Shown: positions 1 through 9,844, counted from the stretch's first letter. The stretch is 64,000 nucleotides of DNA from Nonlabens ulvanivorans (GCF_000732625.1 NZ_JPJI01000032.1:496001-560000); one strand, 5' to 3'. Notes: generated by a model from the sequence alone, not told the origin. Program-made: numbers and translations.

Positions 1-809
1 TTTGCATATTGCGCACCTGCATCGATCAGAATTAAATCGCCGTCTTTACACTCTTGATTATTCTCTATATAGTGTAATACGTTTGCATTATTACCACTCG
101 CGATAATCGGTGTATAAGCAAACCCGTCGCTGCGTCTTCTTATAAACTCATGTAAAAACTCTGCTTCTAGGTCAAACTCCATGACACCAGGTTTAGTAAA
201 CTCTAGAACCCGACGAAAACCAGTATTTGTAATGTCGCAAGCTTGTTGTAATAAATCTATTTCTATCTGATCTTTTACAGCACGCAAGCGTTGTAAAATA
301 GGAGCTGATTTTGCATAATTATGTGCTGGATATTGCGCTTTAGTCTTTTTAATGAAACGATCTTCACGTGACTCCATTTCAACAGCCTGACGGTAGTGCT
401 CATTAGTATTGAAATAAATCGTGTCGCATTGGGTCATCATTTCAAAAAACTTCTTGTCAAAATCATTTAACCAATAAACAGTTTTAATACCCGATACTTC
501 AGTCGCGCGTTCTTTAGTCAGCTTCTCGCCTTCCCATATGGCGATGTGCTCATTAGTCTCTGTAACAAACAATACCTCACGATGCGCTGGGTCTGGGCTA
601 TCTGGAAATAATACTAAAATGGTATTTTCTTGATCTGCACCACTTAGATAGAAAATATCTCGATGCTGCTTAAATGGCATTGTGCTGTCTGCGCCTGTTG
701 TAAAAATATCGTTTGAATTAAATACGGCTAGACTCGATGGCTTCATTTTGGCCATAAAGTTTTTGCGGTTTTTAATAAAGAGTTTAGGATCTATAGGATG
801 ATATTTCAT
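1..809 (-). CDS. pepP: Xaa-Pro aminopeptidase (aminopeptidase P, M24B), C-terminal part outside window
   Basis: Reading the minus strand from the ATG at 809 gives an open frame of 269 codons to the window edge. It starts MKYHPIDPKLF and contains an N-terminal AMP_N-type domain (about residues 8-130, with FYLSGADQENTILVLF) followed by the start of the M24 pita-bread domain (from about residue 165). The segment SGNNANVLHY and the metal-site start LIDAGAQYA are typical of aminopeptidase P, which removes an N-terminal residue preceding proline using two Mn ions. The remaining metal ligands lie beyond the edge, so the gene is cut by the window and not known to be broken. Family assignment is firm; the cellular role (peptide turnover in the cytoplasm) is inferred from the family. 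Confidence 0.88.
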   Translation of the reverse strand, partial: MKYHPIDPKLFIKNRKNFMAKMKPSSLAVFNSNDIFTTGADSTMPFKQHRDIFYLSGADQENTILVLFPDSPDPAHREVLFVTETNEHIAIWEGEKLTKERATEVSGIKTVYWLNDFDKKFFEMMTQCDTIYFNTNEHYRQAVEMESREDRFIKKTKAQYPAHNYAKSAPILQRLRAVKDQIEIDLLQQACDITNTGFRRVLEFTKPGVMEFDLEAEFLHEFIRRRSDGFAYTPIIASGNNANVLHYIENNQECKDGDLILIDAGAQYA

Positions 810-941
810 AATTCAATTTGTTGTAAATAGTGGTAGTAAACTCGTTTTAAAGCATTTGTATTAAAGTACTTTAAAGCGGCTAGCAAGATACCAATGCTTC
901 AAGAGATAGCAAAGGTTTACAGAAATCTATAACATTTAATG

Positions 942-1046
942 TTAAGGTCTTCTCTTACGCTTTTTTTGATTTTTCAAAAAAGTAACTACGAGCAGTAAAA
1001 TAGCAACTAATACAATTCCGATGATAACATATCTAGCAACTTCCAT
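942..1046 (-). CDS. 34-residue single-span membrane peptide
   Basis: An ATG at 1046 opens a 34-codon frame ending in TAA at 942. The peptide begins MEVARY, has one hydrophobic segment of about 20 residues (positions 6-25, rich in V, I and L) and ends in a strongly basic tail with KKRKRRP. That pattern suggests a single-span inner-membrane peptide with a cytoplasmic basic tail. It lies alone between pepP and a lipoprotein gene, both on the same strand, with 54 bases to the lipoprotein stop. I do not recognise a family. Support is the composition and the otherwise unexplained gap; it could still be a chance frame. Confidence 0.5.
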   Translation of the reverse strand: MEVARYVIIGIVLVAILLLVVTFLKNQKKRKRRP

Positions 1047-1100
1047 AATAATTTTAAGATTGTGGTTGATGGTCTTAAGTTACTATAAATAAGTGAGATA

Positions 1101-1910
1101 TTATTCATCTACATAGACACCATTATCTGGTATGGTGTAGAAGTCTGCACCCATATGACTAGCATCTATATCAACATTTGTAAAAATGCGAGGTTTACCT
1201 CTAGCCTCTGTAGGTAGATTATTTTCAGTTTTATACCAGGTTAATTCTTCTGGTAGTAATAATCCATTTACTTCTTGCCATTTATTGTACTTAATAAAAT
1301 GAAAATCGGTTGACTTAGAACCTTGTCCTCTAGTAACGGTATAAGCTAACCATTCCATTTTTTTAGATTCTGGATGGTAATATAAAATGTACTCATCGTC
1401 TGGTGAGTCGCCTACATTAGACTGATAAGCAATTTTAATTCCTGGATATGAGATTCCGTCTTTTTCTAAAGAAGCTGTTTCACTGTAAACTATACCATCA
1501 TCTGCAAGTATGAATGGCATTGTATAGAAATAGAACATCAAATTGTGATAAAATCTTGCTCTGTTCTTAGGGTAATAAGTACTGTCTTGTGCAAGCCATA
1601 CCTTACCATTATGTGAACCTATTTGATACTTTTCTGTCTCAATAACTACATCTCTAGTTTTTAAATCTGTAGTATGGACTTCATCACCATTTTCTTTGGG
1701 CATTTTAAATGTAAGGCTTTGCATAGCGCTCCATTGCGCAAGCCCACCGTGTGTGGCTAGGACATCTTGATATGCTTGAGGATATATAGATAAATCTATT
1801 TGCTCAACTGGTGCAATTTCTGTTTGAAGAGGTAATGCCTCTTTTTTGTTTTCACTCTTACAGGATATTAATAAAACACCTGCTAATAAGGTTAATAATA
1901 TTTTTTTCAT
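1101..1910 (-). CDS. Lipoprotein, probable DUF6503-type
   Basis: A 269-residue protein if translation starts at the ATG at 1910, which gives MKKILLTLLAGVLLISC, a clean lipoprotein signal with the lipid-bearing Cys at residue 17. A longer frame to 1937 exists but would put nine hydrophobic residues in front of the signal and is less likely. The body has HGGLAQWSAMQSLTF, FYHNLMFYFYTMPFIL and SPDDEYILYYHPE, a set I associate with the flavobacterial DUF6503 family; that name is from memory and tentative. The function is unknown. It is probably exported and anchored in the outer membrane facing the periplasm. It stands as a single gene, divergent from the Asp-box protein at 2025. Confidence 0.75.
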   Translation of the reverse strand: MKKILLTLLAGVLLISCKSENKKEALPLQTEIAPVEQIDLSIYPQAYQDVLATHGGLAQWSAMQSLTFKMPKENGDEVHTTDLKTRDVVIETEKYQIGSHNGKVWLAQDSTYYPKNRARFYHNLMFYFYTMPFILADDGIVYSETASLEKDGISYPGIKIAYQSNVGDSPDDEYILYYHPESKKMEWLAYTVTRGQGSKSTDFHFIKYNKWQEVNGLLLPEELTWYKTENNLPTEARGKPRIFTNVDIDASHMGADFYTIPDNGVYVDE

Positions 1911-2024
1911 GTTGGAAAAGTATAAAAAGAGTATCACGATTATGTTAGGGTCATGGTAAAAAAATGTTAGAATAAGAATTTTAAAAACCGCCTTGCTTAT
2001 CTTTAAGCACCAAAAAAAACATCC

Positions 2025-4871
2025 ATGAACAAAGTTCTATCCTTTGCCATAATATTTTCTAGTTTCATAGGCTTTTGCCAGAGTCCGAAAGCGACTGCTG
2101 CAACTCAAGTTCAACAAGGCCTATTACAACACCAACAAATGGCGCAAAACTCGCCATTCAAGAATCTTGAATTTAAAAATGTAGGACCTACCGTAATGTC
2201 TGGTCGTGTAGTAGACGTCGATGTAAATCCTGTAGACCCTACAGAGATGCTGGTCGCTTATGCCAGCGGTGGATTGTGGTACACTGATAATAATGGAACG
2301 AGTTTTACTCCTATAATGGATAGTGCAGGAACGATTAACCTAGGTGATATCGCTGTAGATTGGACTGATAAAACAATATGGGCAGGAACCGGAGAAAATA
2401 ACTCTAGTCGCAGTAGTTATGCCGGTATAGGTGTTTTAAAATCAACAGATTGGGGAAAAACATGGAGTCAACCTATGCTTACAGACTCACATCACATCGG
2501 ACGTATTTTGATCAACCCGTCAAATGGTGATCATGTGATTGTTGCTGTGACAGGACCATTATATTCTACTAGTGACGCACGAGGAATTTACACGACTAAA
2601 AATGGCGGATCAAGCTGGGAAAAAACACTTTATGCAACAGACATGGCCGGCTTTATAGATTTAGCGCACAGCCCTAATAATTTTAATATTATGTATGCTG
2701 CTAGCTGGGAAAAAGACCGTAAAGCATGGAACTTTGATGGAGATGGCGATGCTAGTGCTATTTATAAAAGCACGGACGCTGGACAAACTTGGGAAAAAAT
2801 CACCACAGAAAAAAGTGGTTTCCCAGTAGGATCTGGAGTTGGACGTATAGGACTTGCTGTATATGATGATAACACGGTATATGCGGTTCATGACTCACAA
2901 TTCCGTAGAGATAAGGATGACAGTGGAAATAACGCTTTCGCGAAAGCGAACTCCAAAAATGACCTTTCAAAAGATGATTTCAAATCCATGTCCAAAGAAG
3001 CTTTCTTAAAACTCGATAACGATAAACTTAACAAGTTTTTGAAGAGAAATGGTTTCCAAGAAAAATACAGAGCAGACAATGTAAAAAACATGGTGCGCAG
3101 TGGCGATGCAACTCCACTAGATGTTGCAAAATATTTAGAAAACGCAAACACACAACTCTTTGACACACCAGTAAAAGGAGCTGAACTATACCGCAGTAAT
3201 GATGGAGGGAAAACTTGGAAAAAAACTCATGAAGGCCAGATAGACGATGTGTTTTACAGCTATGGCTACTACTTTGCACAGGTAAGAGTAGATCCTAGTG
3301 ATGTGAATCACGTTTATGTAATGGGAGTTCCTATCGTAAAATCTGATGATGGTGGTGCCAACTGGAAAAGTATCTCTCGTGAAAATGTACATGCCGATCA
3401 TCACGCCCTATGGATCAATCCTAACAAACGTGGTCATCTTATTAATGGTAACGATGGTGGACTCAACATCTCTTATGACGATGGTGAAACGTGGATTAAG
3501 AACAACACGCCTAGTGTAGGTCAGTTTTATGCAATTAACTATGACTTGCAAAAACCATATCGCATCTATGGTGGTTTGCAGGATAATGGAGTTTGGGTAG
3601 GTGCTCATAACGCTCCTGAGGACAGAAGCTGGCACCAGCGCGGTCAGTACCCATGGGAAACTATTATGGGTGGTGATGGAATGCAAATCCAGATTGATTC
3701 ACGTAATAGCGATATCGTTTATACAGGTTACCAATTTGGTAATTACTTCAGAATTAATCGTGGAACTGGTGACCGCAAATACATACAGCCTAAACATGAA
3801 CTAGGTGAATCCCCTTATCGTTTTAACTGGCAAACACCTATTTTACTAAGCTCTCATAATCAAGATATATTATATCTAGGTGGTAATAAACTACATCGTT
3901 CTATGAACCAAGGTGATGATTGGACAGCAATTTCTCCTGACTTAACACAAGGTGGAAAAGAAGGAAATGTAGCTTATGGTACTTTAACAACCATTAGCGA
4001 ATCACCATTCCAATTTGGTCTAATTTATACCGGATCAGATGATGGATTAGTGCAAGTTACTAAAGATGGTGGTGCCAACTGGCAAAAGTTAAATGGCGGC
4101 TGGCCAGCTAATCTTTGGGTGACAAGAGTGACAGCATCACAACATAAAAAAGGACGCGTTTATGCGACACTTAATGGGTATCGCATTGATGATTTTACAC
4201 CTTACATATACATGAGTGAAGATTATGGGAAAACCTGGAACAACATTGGGTCGTCGATACCAACATCATCTGTAAATGTAATTATAGAACATCCTGAAAA
4301 AGAGAATATCCTTTTTACAGGAACTGATAACGCTACTTATATAAGCACAGACACAGGAAAAACATGGAACCTACTAACTGGCGGTATGCCACCAGTTGCT
4401 GTACACGATTTAAAAATCCAACCAAAAGAAAATCATTTACTGGTAGGAACACATGGTCGTTCTATTTACCTGGCAGATTTGGATGCCTTAGAAATTATAG
4501 GGAATAATTTCGCTTTTGCGAAAATTGATAAAACAAGAGCTTCTTCTCGTTACGGTAGTAAAGGATTTATGTGGAGTGAAGGACCAGAACCTTCTATAGA
4601 ATTAGCTTTTTATAGTCCAGCAGCCGGAAAAGTAAAAATAGAAATCCTCAACGAAAACGGTAAAACGGTTCAAGAACTCACTACAATAGCAGACAAAGGC
4701 TTGAACTTCTATGAATATGATGGCTCTATTTCAAAATCTGGTATAAAGCGATTTAAAGACACACCTAAAACAGCAGATAATGGTAAGACCTATTTACCTG
4801 TTGGGAAATACACAGTAAAATTAAGTGGTGCAATGGGAAGCGTTGAGCAAGTTTTGGAAATGGTGGAGTAG
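2025..4871 (+). CDS. Secreted Asp-box (BNR/sortilin-like) beta-propeller protein
   Basis: A 948-residue protein with a signal peptide (MNKVLSFAIIFSSFIGFCQS). About ten Asp-box motifs of the type SxDxGxTW occur between residues about 138 and 790, for example KSTDWGKTW, RSNDGGKTW, KSDDGGANW, MSEDYGKTW and ISTDTGKTW, as in VPS10/sortilin or exo-sialidase-type propellers. The C-terminus (about 850-948) resembles a FlgD-like beta-sandwich ending LPVGKYTVKLSG. A charged, Lys-rich insert (about residues 300-375) interrupts the propeller and begins with AFAKA, encoded by the window's recurring palindrome; a weaker AFAK copy lies near residue 830. Such proteins are often annotated glycosyl hydrolases, but catalytic residues cannot be confirmed. 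No T9SS sorting tail was recognised. Confidence 0.85.
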   Translation: MNKVLSFAIIFSSFIGFCQSPKATAATQVQQGLLQHQQMAQNSPFKNLEFKNVGPTVMSGRVVDVDVNPVDPTEMLVAYASGGLWYTDNNGTSFTPIMDSAGTINLGDIAVDWTDKTIWAGTGENNSSRSSYAGIGVLKSTDWGKTWSQPMLTDSHHIGRILINPSNGDHVIVAVTGPLYSTSDARGIYTTKNGGSSWEKTLYATDMAGFIDLAHSPNNFNIMYAASWEKDRKAWNFDGDGDASAIYKSTDAGQTWEKITTEKSGFPVGSGVGRIGLAVYDDNTVYAVHDSQFRRDKDDSGNNAFAKANSKNDLSKDDFKSMSKEAFLKLDNDKLNKFLKRNGFQEKYRADNVKNMVRSGDATPLDVAKYLENANTQLFDTPVKGAELYRSNDGGKTWKKTHEGQIDDVFYSYGYYFAQVRVDPSDVNHVYVMGVPIVKSDDGGANWKSISRENVHADHHALWINPNKRGHLINGNDGGLNISYDDGETWIKNNTPSVGQFYAINYDLQKPYRIYGGLQDNGVWVGAHNAPEDRSWHQRGQYPWETIMGGDGMQIQIDSRNSDIVYTGYQFGNYFRINRGTGDRKYIQPKHELGESPYRFNWQTPILLSSHNQDILYLGGNKLHRSMNQGDDWTAISPDLTQGGKEGNVAYGTLTTISESPFQFGLIYTGSDDGLVQVTKDGGANWQKLNGGWPANLWVTRVTASQHKKGRVYATLNGYRIDDFTPYIYMSEDYGKTWNNIGSSIPTSSVNVIIEHPEKENILFTGTDNATYISTDTGKTWNLLTGGMPPVAVHDLKIQPKENHLLVGTHGRSIYLADLDALEIIGNNFAFAKIDKTRASSRYGSKGFMWSEGPEPSIELAFYSPAAGKVKIEILNENGKTVQELTTIADKGLNFYEYDGSISKSGIKRFKDTPKTADNGKTYLPVGKYTVKLSGAMGSVEQVLEMVE
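2933..2948. repeat. Exact palindrome copy in the Asp-box protein gene
   Basis: CGCTTTCGCGAAAGCG; encodes AFAKA (NAFAKANSK) at the start of the insert in the propeller. Confidence 0.95.
4511..4524. repeat. Degraded palindrome copy in the Asp-box protein gene
   Basis: CGCTTTTGCGAAAA; right end lost (12 of 16 over full length). Encodes AFAK in the same phase as the copy at 2933. Confidence 0.55.
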
Positions 4872-5155
4872 ATAGAATATTGAGCTAAGAATCTAGAATC
4901 TGTAGCTATATTTAAAGATTTTTTGAAATGTAGATTTCTTGATTTACATTTTAACACATCACTTTAAAGACAAGATTGATTTAAGATCTTATACGACAGG
5001 TGAAAATTAAACACTCACAAAATTCCAACACTACCTTAACAGATCCTACGTAAGGAAAAAGAGCCTATTACTACTATAGCATAAGTAAAGTAGTTCCAAA
5101 GCTATTAAGATTCAATCCAAATAAGACTGAGCAGACATGCTTTTATCTATAACGA
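4872..5155. other. Non-coding stretch before sdhC, no recognisable content
   Basis: About 284 AT-rich bases between the Asp-box protein stop and the sdh promoter. No credible reading frame, strong terminator hairpin or RNA gene was seen. It probably holds the 3' end of the upstream transcript and upstream promoter DNA. Confidence 0.5.
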
Positions 5156-5186
5156 TTGAAAATCCAGTGGCTGAAAGTTATCTTTG
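5156..5186 (+). promoter_or_regulatory. Bacteroidota-type promoter of sdhCAB
   Basis: TTG at 5156-5158 and TATCTTTG at 5179-5186, separated by 20 bases, match the known Bacteroidota -33 (TTG) and -7 (TAnnTTTG) elements. The -7 element ends 21 bases before the sdhC ATG. This is the best two-part promoter in the window. Confidence 0.75.
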
Positions 5187-5207
5187 CGTCAAACTAAAAA
5201 ATTATAC

Positions 5208-5870
5208 ATGAGCGCATTAGTAAAATCTTCTATTGCTAGAAAGTGGATAATGGCACTTTCGGGTCTGTTTCTGGTTGTATTCCTAACACAGCATTTTGTC
5301 ATAAACATTACGTCTGTAATAGCACCAGACACTTTTAATGAGTGGTCTCACTTCATGGGTTACAACCCATTAGTTCAATTTCTTGCACAACCTATACTCA
5401 TAGGTGGATTAATTGTTCACTTTGTTATGGGAATAGCTCTTGAGATTAAAAACAATAAAGCACGTCCAGTTAAGTATTCAAAATATTCTGGTAATGCAAA
5501 TTCAACATGGGTATCTCGTAATATGATTATTACCGGCCTTGTAGTTCTTGCTTTTTTAGGTTTACACATGTATGACTTCTGGGTTCATGAAATGACCGTT
5601 AAGTATATAGATGTTCAACCAGAAGATCCAACTCGCTATTTACATGAACTTAAAGAGAAGTTTGTAAGTCCTGTAAGAGTCGGGATTTATGTAGTTTCTT
5701 TTGTTTTACTAGCGATGCACTTATGGCATGGATTCAATAGTTCTTTCCAGTCTATGGGAGCAAAAGCAGTTAATAAAGGTGAAGGCTTGAAAAAAGCAAC
5801 TTATGCATGGTCTGTATTAATACCTGCAGGTTTTATTTTCATCGCATTGTATCATCACTTTACTCACTAA
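5208..5870 (+). CDS. sdhC: Succinate dehydrogenase / fumarate reductase cytochrome b subunit
   Basis: A 220-residue membrane protein starting MSALVKSSIARKW at the ATG at 5208. A longer frame from a TTG at 5184 would begin inside the promoter -7 element and is rejected. It has five hydrophobic segments and several conserved His residues in or near them (QHFVINITS, GGLIVHFVMGIALE, LHMYDFWVH, AMHLWHGFNSSFQ), as in the one-chain di-heme cytochrome b558 family of Bacteroidota. It anchors SdhA and SdhB to the inner membrane and passes electrons to menaquinone. First gene of sdhCAB, with 12 bases to sdhA. Assignment is firm. Confidence 0.95.
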   Translation: MSALVKSSIARKWIMALSGLFLVVFLTQHFVINITSVIAPDTFNEWSHFMGYNPLVQFLAQPILIGGLIVHFVMGIALEIKNNKARPVKYSKYSGNANSTWVSRNMIITGLVVLAFLGLHMYDFWVHEMTVKYIDVQPEDPTRYLHELKEKFVSPVRVGIYVVSFVLLAMHLWHGFNSSFQSMGAKAVNKGEGLKKATYAWSVLIPAGFIFIALYHHFTH

Positions 5871-5882
5871 TAATAATAAATT

Positions 5883-7886
5883 ATGTCAGTATTAGATTCT
5901 AAAGTACCTAAAGGACCACTTGCTGAAAAGTGGGTAAATCATAAAAATCACATTAACTTAGTTAACCCTGCAAATAAACGTAACATTGACGTTATCGTTG
6001 TAGGAACTGGACTTGCTGGTGGTAGTGCCGCTGCAACTCTAGCTGAGCTAGGATATAATGTTAAGACATTTTGTTATAACGATTCTCCACGTCGTGCACA
6101 CTCAATTGCCGCACAAGGAGGAATTAATGCTGCCAAAAACTATCAAGGTGATGGAGATTCAAATTTCCGTTTATTCTATGATACTATTAAAGGTGGTGAC
6201 TATAGATCTCGTGAAGCAAACGTTCACAGACTTGCAGAGGTTTCTTCAAATATTATCGACCAGTGTGTAGCACAAGGAGTTCCTTTTGCACGTGAATATG
6301 GTGGATTGTTAGACAACCGCTCTTTTGGTGGTGTTCTTGTTTCTAGAACTTTTTATGCAGCTGGACAAACAGGACAACAGTTATTATTAGGTGCATATTC
6401 TGCATTAAATAGACAAATTAACCGTGGTAAAGTAACACCATTTAACCGTCATGAGATGTTAGATCTTGTTAAGGTTGATGGTAAAGCTCGTGGAATTATC
6501 GCTCGTAACCTAGTTACCGGTGAGATAGAAAGACATGGAGCGCATGCTGTTGTAATCGCTTCTGGTGGTTATGGAAACGTATTTTTCCTTTCTACAAATG
6601 CTATGGGAAGTAACGTAATGGCTGCATGGAGAACACACCGTCGTGGTGCGCACTTTGCAAATCCTTGTTATACACAAATTCACCCTACTTGTATTCCTGT
6701 AAGTGGCGAGCATCAATCTAAACTGACCTTAATGTCAGAATCACTACGTAATGATGGACGTATCTGGGTTCCTAAAAATCTTGAAGATGCAAAAGCAATA
6801 CGTGAAGGAAAATTAAGAGGTGTTGATCTTAAAGAGGAAGATAGAGATTATTACCTAGAGAGAAGATATCCAGCCTTTGGTAACTTAGTTCCTCGTGATG
6901 TTGCATCACGTGCAGCAAAAGAACGTTGTGATGCAGGTTATGGAGTAAACAAAACAGGTAACGCTGTTTATCTTGACTTTGCCGCTTCATTCCTTAGATA
7001 TGGAAAAATAGAAGCTCTTACTAGCGGTCATAAAGATGCCAGCGAGGCAGAAATGATTGCCTTAGGTAAAAAAGTCATAGAAAAGAAATATGGTAACTTG
7101 TTTGATATGTATATGAACATTACAGATGAGAATCCTTATGAAGTACCTATGAAGATTTTCCCAGCTGTTCACTATACAATGGGTGGATTATGGGTAGATT
7201 ATAACTTACAAACTACAGTACCAGGATGTTTTGCAGCTGGTGAAGCAAACTTCTCTGATCACGGTGCAAACCGTCTAGGAGCTAGTGCATTAATGCAAGG
7301 TCTAGCAGATGGTTACTTTGTATTACCATATACTATAGGTGATTATCTAGCTGACGAGATTAGAACAGGCCCAATCTCTACTGAAACGGCTGAGTTTGAT
7401 CAAGCAGAAAAAGATACTCGAGCTAGAATCGAGAAATTAATGAATGGTGCTGGTGTACACTCTGTAGATTACTATCACAAAAAGCTAGGTTTAATCATGT
7501 GGAATAAATGTGGAATGTCTCGTAATGAAACAGACCTTAAATCTGCAATGGATGAAATAGCTGAGTTGAGAGCAGATTTCTGGAAAAACGTAAAAGTTCC
7601 TGGTAGTGCAGATACTAAGAATCAAGAACTAGAGAAAGCAGGTCGTGTTGCAGATTTCCTAGAATTAGGAGAGTTGTTTGCAAAAGATGCTTTAGATAGA
7701 AATGAAAGCTGTGGTGGTCACTTCCGTGAAGAGTACCAGACAGAAGAAGGTGAAGCACTGAGAGATGACGTAAATTATGCTTACGTATCTGCTTGGGAAT
7801 ATAATGAGAATCCACGTGACGCAAAATTACACAAGGAAAATCTAGTGTTTGAGAACGTAGAATTGAAAACTCGTTCTTATAAATAA
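5883..7886 (+). CDS. sdhA: Succinate dehydrogenase / fumarate reductase flavoprotein subunit
   Basis: A 667-residue flavoprotein of normal family length. The Rossmann motif [10 protein letters not shown] lies at residues 41-50, and HSIAAQGG (His73) is the usual covalent FAD attachment site. The substrate-site segment [12 protein letters not shown], the capping region and the late [17 protein letters not shown] motif are all intact, as is the C-terminal helical domain with [11 protein letters not shown]. It oxidises succinate to fumarate in the TCA cycle on the cytoplasmic face of the membrane. It sits between sdhC and sdhB in one operon. Confidence 0.97.
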   Translation: MSVLDSKVPKGPLAEKWVNHKNHINLVNPANKRNIDVIVVGTGLAGGSAAATLAELGYNVKTFCYNDSPRRAHSIAAQGGINAAKNYQGDGDSNFRLFYDTIKGGDYRSREANVHRLAEVSSNIIDQCVAQGVPFAREYGGLLDNRSFGGVLVSRTFYAAGQTGQQLLLGAYSALNRQINRGKVTPFNRHEMLDLVKVDGKARGIIARNLVTGEIERHGAHAVVIASGGYGNVFFLSTNAMGSNVMAAWRTHRRGAHFANPCYTQIHPTCIPVSGEHQSKLTLMSESLRNDGRIWVPKNLEDAKAIREGKLRGVDLKEEDRDYYLERRYPAFGNLVPRDVASRAAKERCDAGYGVNKTGNAVYLDFAASFLRYGKIEALTSGHKDASEAEMIALGKKVIEKKYGNLFDMYMNITDENPYEVPMKIFPAVHYTMGGLWVDYNLQTTVPGCFAAGEANFSDHGANRLGASALMQGLADGYFVLPYTIGDYLADEIRTGPISTETAEFDQAEKDTRARIEKLMNGAGVHSVDYYHKKLGLIMWNKCGMSRNETDLKSAMDEIAELRADFWKNVKVPGSADTKNQELEKAGRVADFLELGELFAKDALDRNESCGGHFREEYQTEEGEALRDDVNYAYVSAWEYNENPRDAKLHKENLVFENVELKTRSYK

Positions 7887-7903
7887 TTGAATTTTAAATG
7901 TTC

Positions 7904-7919
7904 CGCTTTCGCGAAAGCG
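7904..7919. repeat. Exact copy of 16-bp palindrome CGCTTTCGCGAAAGCG (intergenic)
   Basis: A perfect self-complementary 16-mer lying 17 bases after the sdhA stop and 22 bases before the sdhB ATG. It is one of only two exact copies outside a gene. As RNA it could form a short hairpin in the sdhA-sdhB spacer, but no U-run follows, so it is unlikely to be a terminator. Confidence 0.95.
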
Positions 7920-7941
7920 TGACAAACTAAATATAAAAAGT

Positions 7942-8682
7942 ATGAAACTTACTTTAAAAATATGGAGACAGGCTGGTCCTGAAGCCAAAGGAAAAATGGT
8001 TACTTATCCACTAGATGGTGTAGATGGTGATATGTCTTTCCTAGAAATGATGGATATCTTAAACGAAGAACTGGTTAATAAAGGTGAAGAACCTGTAGAA
8101 TTTGACCATGACTGTCGTGAAGGTATCTGTGGATCTTGTAACATGATGATCAATGGACAACCTCATGGACCTCAAAAACTGACGACGACATGTCAATTGC
8201 ACATGAGAAAGTTTAACGATGGTGATACTATTACTATTGAGCCATGGAGAGCTGCTGCGTTTCCTGTTATCAAAGATTTAATTGTAGATCGTTCTTCTTT
8301 TGATAGAATTCAACAAGCTGGTGCTTATGTGTCTGTAAATACCTCTGGTAATACTCAAGATGCTAACTCCATTCCTATTGAGAAAGCAAAAGCAGACGAG
8401 GCATTTCACTCGGCTACCTGTATAGGTTGTGGAGCTTGTGTTGCAGCATGTAAAAATGCTAGTGCGATGTTATTTACAAGCGCTAAAGTTTCTCAATACG
8501 CCTTATTACCACAAGGTGAAATTGAGGCTACAGATCGTGTTCAAAACATGGTTCGCCAGATGGATATTGAAGGATTCGGTAACTGTACAAATACAGGAGC
8601 TTGTATGATTGAATGTCCTAAAGGAATTAAGTTAGAAAATATCGCACGTATGAACAGCGAATATTTAAAAGCAAATATCTAG
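7942..8682 (+). CDS. sdhB: Succinate dehydrogenase / fumarate reductase iron-sulfur subunit
   Basis: A 246-residue protein with the three clusters visible: Cys58, Cys63, Cys66 and Cys84 for the 2Fe-2S centre (CREGICGSC plus a later Cys), [11 protein letters not shown] at residues 160-170 for the 4Fe-4S centre, and Cys215, Cys221 and Cys225 ([11 protein letters not shown]) completing the 4Fe-4S/3Fe-4S pair. It carries electrons from SdhA to the cytochrome b subunit. Last gene of sdhCAB, 55 bases after sdhA with a palindrome copy in the gap, and followed by a strong terminator. Confidence 0.97.
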   Translation: MKLTLKIWRQAGPEAKGKMVTYPLDGVDGDMSFLEMMDILNEELVNKGEEPVEFDHDCREGICGSCNMMINGQPHGPQKLTTTCQLHMRKFNDGDTITIEPWRAAAFPVIKDLIVDRSSFDRIQQAGAYVSVNTSGNTQDANSIPIEKAKADEAFHSATCIGCGACVAACKNASAMLFTSAKVSQYALLPQGEIEATDRVQNMVRQMDIEGFGNCTNTGACMIECPKGIKLENIARMNSEYLKANI

Positions 8683-8710
8683 TAAGTAGTTAAAATACTT
8701 AAGTATTAAA

Positions 8711-8745
8711 AAACTCCATCTTTTAATAGATGGAGTTTTTTTAAT
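8711..8745 (+). terminator. Rho-independent terminator of sdhCAB
   Basis: An 11-bp stem (AAACTCCATCT at 8711-8721 pairs with AGATGGAGTTT at 8728-8738), a 6-base loop and a run of T follow sdhB by 28 bases. Confidence 0.9.
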
Positions 8746-8759
8746 TAATCTTGTTTCAT

Positions 8760-8795
8760 AAATAAAGCTCCTAGTATATACTAGGAGCTTTATTT
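8760..8795. terminator. Perfect inverted repeat, terminator of the convergent fasciclin gene
   Basis: A 36-base perfect palindrome centred on TATA (half-site AAATAAAGCTCCTAGTAT) lies 25 bases beyond the fasciclin gene stop. Stem with T/A runs at both ends acts as a terminator on either strand and would also back up the sdh terminator. Confidence 0.8.
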
Positions 8796-8820
8796 ATATA
8801 AATCATGAAGTACTTATAGT

Positions 8821-9819
8821 CTAGAACAATACTTTATCTGTTAATAATAAGATACCATTTGAAGTTTGAATAGAAGTAAAGTCTTGGGAGCGGAATTTAA
8901 CCACTTCACTAAAAGGACCTGTACTAAAAGTAATATCGCTTTGTGAATTCATAGAAGTTGAAACATCAGAACCTAGTGTTGAAATAACTAAACCGTCAGA
9001 CAGCTCACTTACCTCATAGTTCTCTTGAAATGACAATTGAGTGCTTATCGCAAAGTTGATTGATTGAGCTATATTATTATTAGTATCACCTGCATTCAAT
9101 CCTGCTAGAAAAGTGTCTACTGCAGCATTATCTGGAACGAAAACAGTAAGTTCTTGAGATAAACCAGATTGAAATTTAGATTCTAAAGTAGTAAAGGCCG
9201 TAGAAGCGTCTGCAGAAGCTTCTATTAAAGATTTGAAACTAGAGAATTCAAGGCATTCATTAATAAATGTTCTCGCAGTTGATAGCTCTACAATTTGATC
9301 AACAGAATGTACCACTCCATTTACAAACAACATATCTGGTGTGATTACAGGAACTCCATTAATCTTAAGACCATCATGATTAGAAATGATAGACATAACA
9401 TGAGAAGAAGATTCAAAAGAAGTTTGAGCCATAGTCTCTACAAAAAGCTCTTCTACTGTATTTAAGTCACTAATTAAAAGCTCTGATTGAATCACATGAT
9501 TTTTAAGCAACTGAGCTAGCTCATCTTGAGGAATTTGATTAATACTAGTCATTCCATTTTGAGAAAGATAATTTTCAAAAGCAACATTTGTAGGAGCAAA
9601 TAAGGTAATGTTTTCTTGATGTGCTAACCAGTCTTGTATTTCACTACCCAATATAGCATCATTGAATATAGTGTAATTAGAGTCGCTACCTACATAGTCT
9701 GCAATTTTTTGAGGAACCTCTTCTTGATAAAGGTCTGAATTAGTTAGTTCGTCTCCACTACAGGAAACAAAGAAAGCGGCGATTAAAGATAATTTTAAAA
9801 GTAAAGTAAAGTTTTTCAT
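8821..9819 (-). CDS. Fasciclin (FAS1) domain lipoprotein
   Basis: A 332-residue protein with a lipoprotein signal MKNFTLLLKLSLIAAFFVSC (lipid Cys20). Two FAS1 domains follow: one at about residues 45-180 with ITLFAPTNVAFENYL and GVVHSVDQIV, and a second at about 185-332 with LTVFVPDNAAVDTFL and a less typical C-terminal half. FAS1 domains mediate adhesion or carbohydrate/protein contacts at the cell surface. It is a single gene, convergent with sdhCAB. The lipoprotein and FAS1 calls are firm; the ligand is unknown. Confidence 0.9.
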   Translation of the reverse strand: MKNFTLLLKLSLIAAFFVSCSGDELTNSDLYQEEVPQKIADYVGSDSNYTIFNDAILGSEIQDWLAHQENITLFAPTNVAFENYLSQNGMTSINQIPQDELAQLLKNHVIQSELLISDLNTVEELFVETMAQTSFESSSHVMSIISNHDGLKINGVPVITPDMLFVNGVVHSVDQIVELSTARTFINECLEFSSFKSLIEASADASTAFTTLESKFQSGLSQELTVFVPDNAAVDTFLAGLNAGDTNNNIAQSINFAISTQLSFQENYEVSELSDGLVISTLGSDVSTSMNSQSDITFSTGPFSEVVKFRSQDFTSIQTSNGILLLTDKVLF

Positions 9820-9844
9820 GATCTTATTGTTAATTGGTGTTATC

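Noticed and set aside
2661-3404. Several minus-strand frames of 70-90 residues within the Asp-box gene
   Set aside because: They are antisense shadows of a well-supported gene, with unlikely composition and no motifs.
8760-8795. 36-base perfect inverted repeat as possible mobile-element end or recombination site
   Set aside because: It lies between two convergent genes next to another terminator and has A/T runs at both ends; a bidirectional terminator explains it.
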